From Pachysolen tannophilus NRRL Y-2460 (taxonomy: Eukaryota; Ascomycota; Pichiomycetes; Alaninales; Pachysolenaceae): a stretch of DNA of 64,000 nucleotides. A program made the translations under genes and the position numbers. Where the stretch lies: assembly GCA_001661245.1 (NCBI GenBank), contig KV454011.1:461498-525497 (forward strand), written 5' to 3'. Below are positions 33,042 to 42,089 of this stretch, piece by piece. Position 1 is the stretch's first letter. Each line of letters begins with the position of its first letter. The notes below the pieces were generated by a model. That model saw only the letters and a program-made list of their open reading frames with translations, was not told where the DNA came from and made no database searches.

Positions 33042-34361
33042 TTATTTCTGGAAGAGAAAGAGGATAACAAATATGAACCATGACACAACTACGGTAACGT
33101 TTGATGCAACGTAAACCCATGAGTTAGTGATTTCCCAACTTCTCTGATACTCATCATTTGCCAAATGGCGAACAGTTACAACTTTTCTATCTTCAATATA
33201 GCTTAAACCTGACCTTTTATAATTGGTATAGAAAGTGAACATGCCGTGTTGATCTGGCAATTTGAAAGATCCTGTAGTGTAAACTTGTGACTCATTTATT
33301 TCACTTTTTGGTTGTAAAGTTATTCTGTAATATGGATCAAGCATTCTAAGTTCAACTTGGACATCGTCTGCAATATAAGGAACCCATTCTTCACCATTCC
33401 ATTCAGTGATACCGATATCGTATACAACATCATCAGTTATCTTGTAAATTTCTTGGTTCGATTTATCATTCGAGTGATAATGTTCGACAAATGTTGATTT
33501 AATGACACCTTTTGCTTGGAAACACCAATCTATTATATCATTAATAAGTTTACCATTTGTTTGGTAAAATTTGTCTGATAAGAAATCTGAACTACCTAAC
33601 CACACAGTACGAGCATTATTACGAGATTGTAAGCCAACAACGAAAAAACTTTGAGTACCCGAACTCCAAATGCTTTTGGCTTCAAATTCACCATCTTTGT
33701 TTATAGTATACGATGTTGAAGGAGCCTCTACAATTGGAACCAATAATTGACCATTACTCAAGAGAGCTGATGATCCTGAATAAAGTAATTCATTAACATC
33801 TTCTGAAACAATGAGTTCATTTTTAATATTCTGTTTTGCAAGTTTCAATACATCATGAGTTTTTGAGCCTAATTTTGAATCAAAGTTAAAATGATCAACT
33901 GTTTTGTAATTACGGGGACTTGGATAAATACCTATCTGGTTAAGGTAAATATTTACATCATCTTGTAGTCCGTCAGGAGAAGTAATAACCATAATGTTAC
34001 CACCTTCATTCAGAAACTCAATTATTTCAGCTGCAGAGACTTCTTTACCAAGTGTCTTCATTTTTGATGGGAAAATTATTAAATTTTGATATAATCTTTC
34101 ACTGTTGACAAATAATTTCAAATTTTCAGACCTGGATTCTTCACCCAAGTTGAAATAGTTCAATTTATACTCCTTGGATTCTAAATCCTCTAAAAATTTT
34201 GAATATTCATCTTGTAACGAGTTTATTATTCTATCATCATAAATGATCAAAGTAGATTTGTCTGGTAAAACTGATTTCCTCAAACCATAGACAAAACTGT
34301 TTGACATTAATAGAAACAACACCACTAATGGGCTTATTACACTCTTAATTGACTTAATCAT
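33042..34361 (-). CDS. WBP1: Wbp1, oligosaccharyltransferase subunit (OST48 family)
   Basis: Wbp1 is an essential ER subunit of the N-glycosylation oligosaccharyltransferase. The 439-residue protein has a signal peptide (hydrophobic 9-25, ending near SFVYG), a large lumenal domain with NEGGNIMVITSPDGLQDDV near 116-134 and SSDFLSDKFY near 267, and a C-terminal membrane helix from about residue 417. It ends FLFQK immediately after the helix. Family members in S. cerevisiae end with a cytosolic KKXX retrieval signal, which I do not see here. The promoter carries imperfect repeats at 34544-34593. Confidence 0.93.
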   Translation of the reverse strand: MIKSIKSVISPLVVLFLLMSNSFVYGLRKSVLPDKSTLIIYDDRIINSLQDEYSKFLEDLESKEYKLNYFNLGEESRSENLKLFVNSERLYQNLIIFPSKMKTLGKEVSAAEIIEFLNEGGNIMVITSPDGLQDDVNIYLNQIGIYPSPRNYKTVDHFNFDSKLGSKTHDVLKLAKQNIKNELIVSEDVNELLYSGSSALLSNGQLLVPIVEAPSTSYTINKDGEFEAKSIWSSGTQSFFVVGLQSRNNARTVWLGSSDFLSDKFYQTNGKLINDIIDWCFQAKGVIKSTFVEHYHSNDKSNQEIYKITDDVVYDIGITEWNGEEWVPYIADDVQVELRMLDPYYRITLQPKSEINESQVYTTGSFKLPDQHGMFTFYTNYKRSGLSYIEDRKVVTVRHLANDEYQRSWEITNSWVYVASNVTVVVSWFIFVILFLFQK

Positions 34362-34543
34362 GTTCTTTAGTCTCTCTCCAGTTGCCTTAATTGATCAAGA
34401 TTCTTTTTTTTTCAATTCAGTTATATTTCATCCATTAAAGAAACTTCACTGACGAAGTTGACGTGTTTACTTAAAGGCGCACTGGTGAAAAATTGGTTGA
34501 GTGTCCGCACACGACTGTTTTTTTTTCACACAAGCGAAGAACA

Positions 34544-34593
34544 ACAGTTTACGACCGACGAGAACAGTTCAAAACCGACGAGGAACCGATGAG
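34544..34593 (-). repeat. Imperfect repeats in the WBP1 promoter
   Basis: Two 19-bp copies related as ACAGTTnnnnACCGACGAG start at 34544 and 34564, followed by a partial copy ACCGATGAG at 34585-34593. They lie about 185-230 bp upstream of the WBP1 ATG. They may be a repeated activator site. The rest of 34362-34706 shows nothing else. Confidence 0.5.
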
Positions 34594-34706
34594 GAACAGT
34601 TGAAGAGAAAGATGAAAGGCAGGAGTGAATTACGAGTTAAATCCCCACTAGTTGAGTTTTATTCTCTTTCTATATAAAAAAGTATATACCACAATGCAAT
34701 TGAATA

Positions 34707-36350
34707 TCAAGAAATAGTACAGTCAATTAATCCTAATCCATACATGATCTTATCAACATCTTTTTCTATAAGACTCCAATCTGACCTTCTAGTAACAAAC
34801 TCGTAAATCTCTTCTTGATTGAAAATTCCATTTTCTCTACCGAGTTTGATAATCAACTTCCCGATATCTTTTGAATTCTCGCTATCAATCAAATATAGCT
34901 GTGCAATGGATTTTAAAACATTGAAATAGTTCAACACAGGTTTAATTTTCAAATCTGCGAAAAACTTGTAGTAATAGTTTAAATCTGATATAAGTATTAT
35001 TGCACCGGTATTAGAAATTATTAATTTCTTGGTTATTAACTTGACCAATATTGAAAAAAATCGTTCACCAATTTCTTGTTGAAACACTTCCACTATTGCT
35101 TTATCAATGGATCCAGTTAACAAATTCATGTGGTTACTTAACAATTCAACAATCTTAAAAGCAGCTTTTGAAGGAACACCTAATTCTATTTTTTTCTGTA
35201 AAATATCCTTTTCGGTTAAATTATAGTCACTTTCATTCAAATTAGTTACAATCACATACCCAACTTCGTTGATTAATACATCTATAGATACATTTAAGCC
35301 ATCTGCAACGTAATTATCCAAGATATTTTCAAATTTCTTGATAGACTTCTCACATTTGTTTATCAGCAAGAAATCTTTCTTTGTTTTATTTTCTCTTCTA
35401 ATAATACTGGAATTAATAAGCTCTTCACGGTAAAAGACTGAAATCATTTGTTGTACTAAATCACCAACATTGACTAGCTCTATAAAATTAATCAATGGTT
35501 CAACGGTGGTGTTTGATTTTTTAAATTCAGAAGGATTATAATCTTTTAATCTCAGTATAGCGTTATCAAAACCAAATTTAATATGTTCATCCATTAAAAC
35601 ATTTAACATATCATTGAACATTTCCTGGCAAACTAAATTAACTCTACGGATTAAACCATTGTTAATATAACTTGATGAAGGAGGACTATATTCCCCAACT
35701 TTCTTTTTCTTTGTATTTTTTTCTACGTCAGCATGATGAGTTAAACTTATTAAAAGTTGAATATTTTCTTTCAAAAGTTTCAATATAGTAATAGATAAAT
35801 CTAAAGAAATTAAAGATTTAATATTATTCAAATTTGCTGTTAAAATTTTCAAATTAGCTTCACTTTTTGTTAAAGTTTTATTGTTGCTGCCATTACTTCC
35901 AGTAATATTACTTGAAGTTGTAGAACTAGTAGCACTATTTTTGCCCACTTTGAAAATTTTGTTGAATCCATTAAATATATCCAAGTTTAAAAAATTTTTG
36001 TTGTTTTTATCACTATCTCTATTAACAGAACTCAAAATGTCCACTGTTTGACTCATTTCATGTTGTCTTTGAGCTTTTTTCCAATTTTCAATCAATGAAA
36101 TAAAACTTGAATGGCATTGAGTAGGCAAATTATCTATAAACTCAGAAAGAAATTGTTCATAGTAAAAATCTACCAACTCAATTACCAATTTTCGATAGTC
36201 TATCACTGCTGGTTTAGATAAGTTTAATAAATTATCATTACTGGGATCAGGCAGTTGCATTGGTATTTCGGTAAGCGGATAAGACAATTTTTCAAAAGTG
36301 GTGACAATTTTTCTATAAAGATATGGAACCATTTGAAAATACAAATCCAC

Positions 36351-36395
<45 letters not shown>

Positions 36396-37643
36396 TTCAT
36401 CATGTTTTTCTTCAATTCCTTTAGTCCTATTTTCCGGCTTAATCTCCTCTTTTTGTTCCTTTTCAGTCTCTGTTGCAAGCTTGTTCCATTCGCTAGACTC
36501 TTCAGGTAATGCAACAACATTATTATCATTATTATCAATGTTATTATTACTGAAGTTAATATCAATATTTTTGAAACTTTCATTTAACTTTGCATTATCC
36601 ACAAAAGCATTAGCATTTTGAAGTAATAATGCATCTGTAGATTCGTCAAGCATTTTTGATTTTGATATTAATTCTTCAGTAAATTTGCCTATCAAGAAAT
36701 TTTGTAAGAAATTCTCTATTATTTTCAATATAATTGAAACTTCATTTATATCGTCATCTTTTGAAGCTAGGTATCCTGAATTCGATGGGAAAATAGAAGC
36801 AATTTCATTTAACTGATTATTCAAAGTATTTGAAATTTGTAGGAAAATATCATCCAATTTCGAATAATTTATCCTTGCCTTTTCTTTGTCAAATATAAAA
36901 CAACTATCCACTAATGATTCAGAGGTTATGAATTCAAAATCATCCATATATTTGTTAATGAAAAATTCCAAAATTAATTCTAAACTATCATTGAAAATTT
37001 TCGGCCCATTAACATCATCAGTGATATCTTTTAAATTATTCAACACTTTTATGAATCTAAAACAATTTTCATAATTTTTATCGTCAAAACTGATTTCAAT
37101 TTCTTTCAACACAGAATTTATGAAAATTTCTACTATAGTGTTTAAACGTATTATATAGTTTTTATAATCATCTGAGTGATCAAATAATTTTACAAAAACC
37201 ATTAAATTGTTGAAAATAGTTGATTGTGATTCAGGATCTTTAAACTGCTTGAATATTTTACAATTAGTGAAATTGGAATAGTTCACTATGATTATATCTT
37301 TGAAAACCGGATAAAGTTGAATATATATAGCCTTGAATTGTAAATATGCCAATTCGCAATTGTATATCGTTAGCTTCTCATCAAGACAATTTAAGACATT
37401 GTAACTGTTTAAAATGTCCCGCGTCTTGTGCTTATCACCCAAAGTATTGTAATTATATTTATTCCAAACTTTCAACCTCTTCAATAAGTTAATCCACACT
37501 GTGTTTTGATTATTAAAAACCGATTTGTGACCATTTTTATTTATCAAGCTAAAATTTAAAATATCTTTCAAATCCCTTAGATTCTGAGCTATCTTAACAG
37601 CAATTGATACCGGAAGCTCCTTCTCATTGCTAGAATCATTCAT
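34707..37643 (-). CDS. RCY1: Rcy1 (recyclin), F-box and Sec10-like endosome recycling protein
   Basis: Rcy1 links Skp1 to recycling of SNAREs from endosomes to the Golgi. The first ATG in frame is 37643; the frame is open a little further up without an ATG. The 978-residue protein has an N-terminal F-box (LPVSIAVKIAQNLRDLKDIL near 10-29), a long helical Sec10-like middle interrupted by a poly-Asn run (AAT repeat near 36352-36390), and a conserved C-terminus. It ends Cys-Thr-Ile-Ser, a CaaX prenylation box, as S. cerevisiae Rcy1 also ends in CaaX. In S. cerevisiae NCE101 is the next gene upstream (YJL205C); here half of PEX2 lies between them. Confidence 0.9.
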
Positions 37644-37803
37644 ATCGGCCGCAACATCAACAAATTTTAATAAAATAAATTCCAAATATACTTCAATTTT
37701 GTTTATTTAATGTATTTTTAAAATCATTTTCCAAATCTGTATGTAAAGTTTTCATTTTATTTTTTTTGCATTTTGTAAAAGAGAAAGCTTTCAAAAAGTC
37801 TTT

Positions 37804-38271
37804 TTAAAAATCATCAAATTTTATAACGCCAATAAACATTTTTAAAGATAATTTTTGTAATCTGGAAATCTTATCATTAGTAACATCTGTATCTTGTTCT
37901 TGGAAATCATCTCTATAAATCAACGATTCTAATTTTTTAAATAAATATTCACCAACAAGTAGACTTAATAATATGTATTTCTTCTTCAAAGAAAGTTTAT
38001 TATGATTTTTATTGGTATCAGCATCAGCCATCACTAGTCTTGACAATATTAAACCATAAGAAGAATTTTTATCATATATCGTCAATTTAAATAGTATCAA
38101 TTTTAATATCAATTTTAATTCATCGTTATTCTTTACTTTTAAATCAGATATTCTCTTGGGTAAATTCTTGACATTGAAACAATCAATTAATGTCTGATAA
38201 AGTAATTCAAAGAGCTCATTATCAAGCAAGCGCGAGTCCAATTGACTAACCCTATTTTTCGGGTTTATCAT
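37804..38271 (-). pseudogene. PEX2: N-terminal half of PEX2, separated from its RING half by an inversion
   Basis: This 155-residue open frame starts with the Pex2 N-terminal signature RVSQLDSRLLDNELFELL (residues 7-24) and continues through the SSYGLILSRL and LLVGEYLFKKLESLIYRDDF blocks. It stops after ISRLQKLSLKMFIGVIKFDDF, around where other Pex2 proteins continue into the VNFL membrane segment. That missing part is encoded on the opposite strand from 38888. Both frames are intact. The 334 bp upstream (38272-38605) probably hold the original PEX2 promoter, so this half may still be transcribed. Pex2, Pex10 and Pex12 form the ubiquitin ligase that recycles Pex5. I call it a broken gene; a functional split gene or a misassembly are alternatives. 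Confidence 0.8.
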
Positions 38272-38605
38272 TTTCTTATTTCTTCTAATAATGAGTATCT
38301 AGTTATGTTTTAATTTAAATATATCAAAAAAAAAAATTGTTAAAACTAGTAAAATTTTGTAAAATTAAAATTATTAAAAAAGAATATGATTAGTTTGATA
38401 CCAATTTATAAATGGATTACAAGATAAAACTACAGGATATATATGTCAGCGTAAAGGATATTTAATATACGATATTGAAAATTATCAAATTCATTTCTTT
38501 CTTTCTAAATATTATAGACAAATCATTTATACCTGGTATCTATCTACACTTGAGTTAAAACATCAAAACATCAAAAACATTCATTATAGTTAAGTTCAAA
38601 CATGA
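38272..38605 (-). promoter_or_regulatory. NCE101 3' / PEX2 N-half 5' intergenic region
   Basis: AT-rich space with no gene. In the inferred ancestral orientation it would hold the NCE101 3'UTR and the PEX2 promoter. I see no clear oleate-response or other named motif. Confidence 0.4.
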
Positions 38606-38863
38606 TCATTTAGTGGTGTCATTTAAAAACCTCTTCTTGACCAATTCGTTCAATGAATGGCCTTCTTCTCTACCAACTCTCTTCTCATACGCATAGTAGG
38701 AAAAAACACCTACTGAAATACCAAATAATGGATCAATATACCTATTTCATTCAAATGGAGTTAGTTTCTCTTAGTTTTTTTTTCTTTCTTTCTTTCTTTC
38801 TTTCTTTGTCTTGCAAGACTCTGAATCAACTTACTTGGAAATAAGATAAGGATAAGATGCCAT
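38606..38863 (-). CDS. NCE101: Nce101, small conserved membrane protein (one intron)
   Basis: Exon 1 is 38863-38835 and exon 2 is 38741-38606, giving 54 residues against 53 in S. cerevisiae. The donor is GTAAGT, the branch ACTAAC and the acceptor ATAG, read on the minus strand. The peptide keeps the family pattern PYLISKYIDPLFGI...SYYAYEKRVGREEGHSL, with one membrane segment. Nce101 was linked to non-classical export in S. cerevisiae. The intron contains a GAAA microsatellite (TTTC on the plus strand at 38781-38806). Its ATG lies only 24 bp from the start of the PEX2 RING half on the other strand, so no ordinary promoter space remains upstream. Confidence 0.88.
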
Positions 38864-38887
38864 CTCGTCTATGAATGATATATAAAA

Positions 38888-39712
38888 ATGATATTACCAA
38901 ACATTTCAAAGGTTTATTCAATACTGATGTTGGTAAATTTTTTACAATTTTTAATAGATGGGAATTATCCTACAATAGCATTCAGATTCTCCAACATTAA
39001 ATTAAAACCTTCTCCAGGCTCTTCATCAACGGCGCTAAATAGCCCAGAAAACATTTCCTACGAATTTCAAAATAGACAATTGGTTTGGAATACTTTAACA
39101 GAATTTTTGCTATTCACATTACCAATTTTGAAATTACCTAAATTTTCTACTAGATTAATCAACCTTGTTATGGGTAAAAATAGAAATTTGAAAACTGATT
39201 CTGCAACTGCTGAAATCTCTGCTTATGGCAATACCTCGTTGAAAGAATGTGCCATTTGCTTATTGCAAGAAGGCAATAATGCAACTATTGGTAACAATAA
39301 TGATCACTCGGGTTTGACTTCAGGTAATCATAATTTGATCACAAATCCATATATAACGAATTGTGGCCATTGTTATTGTTATATATGTATATTATCAAAA
39401 TTGGAACAATATCGTGGAGAAAAAGATCATTGGAAATGTTTAAGATGTGGACAGGATGTTAAATGGTGCAAGAAATTTGATGATGTTGATACAAAATACA
39501 TCATTTGCAATATTACAACAATTGGAAAACAATCATCGGAAAACATTGAAAAGCGAAACGAACAGGATAATACAGAAGCGAATGCCGCAGAATTCATCAA
39601 TAACACCACAGAGGACGAAGATGAACCTGAAAATGAACCTGAAAATGACACTGGAGATGACGCTGAAGATGACACTGAACCTGCTAATAATGGCGGCTTC
39701 TTTGTCCAGTAG
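38888..39712 (+). pseudogene. PEX2: C-terminal (RING) half of PEX2 on the opposite strand
   Basis: The 274-residue frame begins in the middle of the Pex2 membrane region (YSILMLVNFLQFLIDGNYPT near 12-30), continues with FEFQNRQLVWNTLTEFLL-type sequence near 57-75, and contains the C3HC4 RING: CAIC near 119, CGHCYCYIC near 160, CLRC near 186. An acidic tail follows. It lacks the N-terminal third, which lies at 37804-38271 on the minus strand. The in-frame stop upstream is only 12 bp before ATG 38888. At both break points the sequence TATAAAA followed by ATGAT is shared, so the inversion may have used microhomology. CTG at 38924 sits where other Pex2 proteins often have Ala or Gly. Confidence 0.8.
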
Positions 39713-40081
39713 TAAACGCCGGTTTTTGATCGATCGTGCACTACCCGATGGATCTGCTGATCTCACCTGATCGCATGATTGTGCATCCAGCACCAAAAGG
39801 TCAGTCAGTTTCATCTAATAAAAGTTTGCTTCTCGTATAAGTATATAAGCCGTGTTAATTTTTCCAAGAAGTATGAAAGAACGATAGTGTGAAATTTGAT
39901 TTAGCTGGAGGTATATTATTATAAAATTTAATCTGATCAGTTGTATTATAAGAAGAAAAAGTTATCGAAACTGTTTTACTTTATCTTGAGGCGTTTACTA
40001 TTGAAGTTGAAGAAATCAATTAAATATATAATTGTTTTCGGATTAATCATATTATATTTGATTTATTACTATAAATTATTT

Positions 40082-41521
40082 ATGAAAGAAAGCATGCCAA
40101 GTGCGGTAGTTGTAGGTTCTGGATTTGCTGGTTTATCGACTACGTATCATCTTTTGAATAATGGATTTAAAGTAACGTTATTGGAGAAGACACCTGTAGT
40201 AGGTTTCCACTCGAATTCGAATAAGGCATCATCAGGTATAAATGGTGCAGAAACGAGATTTCAGCGTCTGCAAGGGGTTTCTGATGATTCAGCAGATTTA
40301 TTCTATAGAGACTCTTTGCATTCAGCAAAAGATTCAGCAAGACCAGATTTGTTGAAAGTGTTAACTTTTAGATCAAACGAAATTATTGAATGGCTTTCGA
40401 ACGATTTACAAATTGATTTGTCTACTGTTAGTCAATTGGGAGGTCATTCCAAGCCAAGAACTCATAGGGGAAGTAGTGGACTACCTCCAGGTTATGCAAT
40501 TATTAGTCAATTGGTCAAATTCGTTAAAAATCAAGAGAATTTAACTGTATTAAGCTCTTCCAGAGCTATTAAACTTTTAACTGATGATGGAGAAAGGAAA
40601 AAAATTATTGGATTAGAGTATCAAGATGAGTCTGGGACTTTATCTAATCCTGCAATAACTAAAAAAATTAATACGAATGTTGTTGTTTTGGCCACTGGAG
40701 GATACTCTGCCGATTTTACTTCACAAAATTCCTTACTATCACAATATCGTAGGGACTTAATTAAACTACCTTCTACAAATGGTCAACAAACCACCGGTGA
40801 TGGTATTAAATTAGCTCTGGATATAGGTGCACGATTAGTAGATATGGATAAAGTTCAGCTTCATCCAACTGGTTTTGTTGATCCTCAAGATCCAAATAAT
40901 AAATGGAAAATCTTAGCTGGTGAAGTCTTGAGAGGTTGTGGAGGAATCTTGTTAAATCAACACGGACATCGTTTTGTTGATGAATTACAAACAAGAGATT
41001 TAGTTGCAGAAGCTATTCGTAGTTCCGAGAATAGTCAAGTTATAAGTCATGTAACTTTAGTCATTTCAGGAAATTCTTACAATGAAATCAAAACTCATTT
41101 AGATTTTTATATATCAAAAGGATTAGTGTTTAAGGCTACTTTGAAAGAATTATCTGAGAGACTCAATATACCATTATTGGATTTGGTTCATCAATTACAA
41201 TCATACAATATTCACCGTTTAAACAAGACACCGGATGAATTTGGTAGAACAATTTTTGGTGAACCATTTGGAATCGATGCAGATTCCATAATTTATTATG
41301 GTACTATAACACCAGTTTTGCATTTCACCATGGGTGGCGTTGAGATTGATGAGCATTCTAGAGTATACGATAATAATAATGAAATCATTGATGGATTATA
41401 CGCTGTAGGAGAGGTTAGTGGCGGTGTTCATGGTGCTAATAGATTAGGTGGTAGTTCTCTATTGGAAAGTGGAGTATTTAGCAAAGTTGCCAGTGAGGAT
41501 ATCATTGAAAAATTTTCTTAA
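40082..41521 (+). CDS. OSM1: Soluble fumarate reductase (Osm1/Frd1 family)
   Basis: The family reduces fumarate to succinate with FADH2/FMNH2 to regenerate oxidised flavin during anaerobic growth and ER oxidative folding. From the first in-frame ATG (40082) the protein is 479 residues: FAD motif VVGSGFAGLS near 9-18, KASSGINGAETR near 48, RTHRGSSGLPPG near 121, QLHPTGFVDP near 256, TMGGVEIDEHSR near 418 and HGANRLGGSSLLESGVF near 453. The open frame extends upstream to 39932 with no ATG, encoding a basic region and a membrane segment (SIKYIIVFGLIILYLIYYY) like the Osm1 signal anchor. Initiation there would need a non-AUG codon or an unseen upstream exon. The region 39713-39931 is otherwise promoter. 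Confidence 0.92.
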   Translation: MKESMPSAVVVGSGFAGLSTTYHLLNNGFKVTLLEKTPVVGFHSNSNKASSGINGAETRFQRLQGVSDDSADLFYRDSLHSAKDSARPDLLKVLTFRSNEIIEWLSNDLQIDLSTVSQLGGHSKPRTHRGSSGLPPGYAIISQLVKFVKNQENLTVLSSSRAIKLLTDDGERKKIIGLEYQDESGTLSNPAITKKINTNVVVLATGGYSADFTSQNSLLSQYRRDLIKLPSTNGQQTTGDGIKLALDIGARLVDMDKVQLHPTGFVDPQDPNNKWKILAGEVLRGCGGILLNQHGHRFVDELQTRDLVAEAIRSSENSQVISHVTLVISGNSYNEIKTHLDFYISKGLVFKATLKELSERLNIPLLDLVHQLQSYNIHRLNKTPDEFGRTIFGEPFGIDADSIIYYGTITPVLHFTMGGVEIDEHSRVYDNNNEIIDGLYAVGEVSGGVHGANRLGGSSLLESGVFSKVASEDIIEKFS

Positions 41522-42089
41522 TAGAAATCAATTTTTTTTTAAAAATATACTCTAAGGCTATGTTATTACGATCATTGACTCTTAATTTTTTTTTCTTTTT
41601 TTTTTTGCTTTCGTTTTCTACTTTTGCTTTTTTTAGTATACGATAAGGCCAAGTATTGGTCTTGGTCTTAGTCTTTGCCCTCTGTCGTTCACTTTGAACC
41701 TGATTTAGCAAACTAATAAAAAAAAGACCAAAAAAAAAAAAACAATTGTACTTTCTAACATTAAACAATTGCTTGACCTCGTGGTGAGTGAGTAATACCT
41801 AAAACCCTGTTAATGAGTTAGGTCATATACTCTTTATGTCCGCTAATGACTATTGTTATCATACTTCTAGAACACTATATGTGCGGCTCATCAATTTTCT
41901 ATTGTACGGAGATAAAGTAGCGAAAATGTGGTTGTGAAAAATTATGGAACTAACAGTTATGGCTGTTTGGCTGTCTGGCTGTTTGTCTGTTTGCCAGTTT
42001 ATCTATCTTACACAATTTTTATCAAATTTATAAAAGAATTAAAATTTTTGGTTTTCTCTTTTTTTCTATTTTTTTTTTTCTTTTATGAA
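41522..42089. other. Intergenic region fumarate reductase / keto-amide reductase
   Basis: AT-rich sequence with poly(T) and poly(A) tracts near 41585-41610 and 41728-41745. No gene is visible. The reductase frame is open through 41928-42089 but without an ATG at its start. A three-codon uORF (ATG AAA TGA) lies at 42085-42093. Confidence 0.5.

Noticed and set aside
37804-38890. Site-specific invertible switch flanked by long inverted repeats
   Set aside because: Flanks share only short microhomology (TATAAAA, ATGAT). No long inverted repeat or recombinase gene is visible, so a mating-type-like switch is not supported by sequence alone.
39427-39814. Open frames overlapping the PEX2 acidic tail
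   Set aside because: Shadows of the repetitive GAA/GAT-rich coding sequence on the plus strand.
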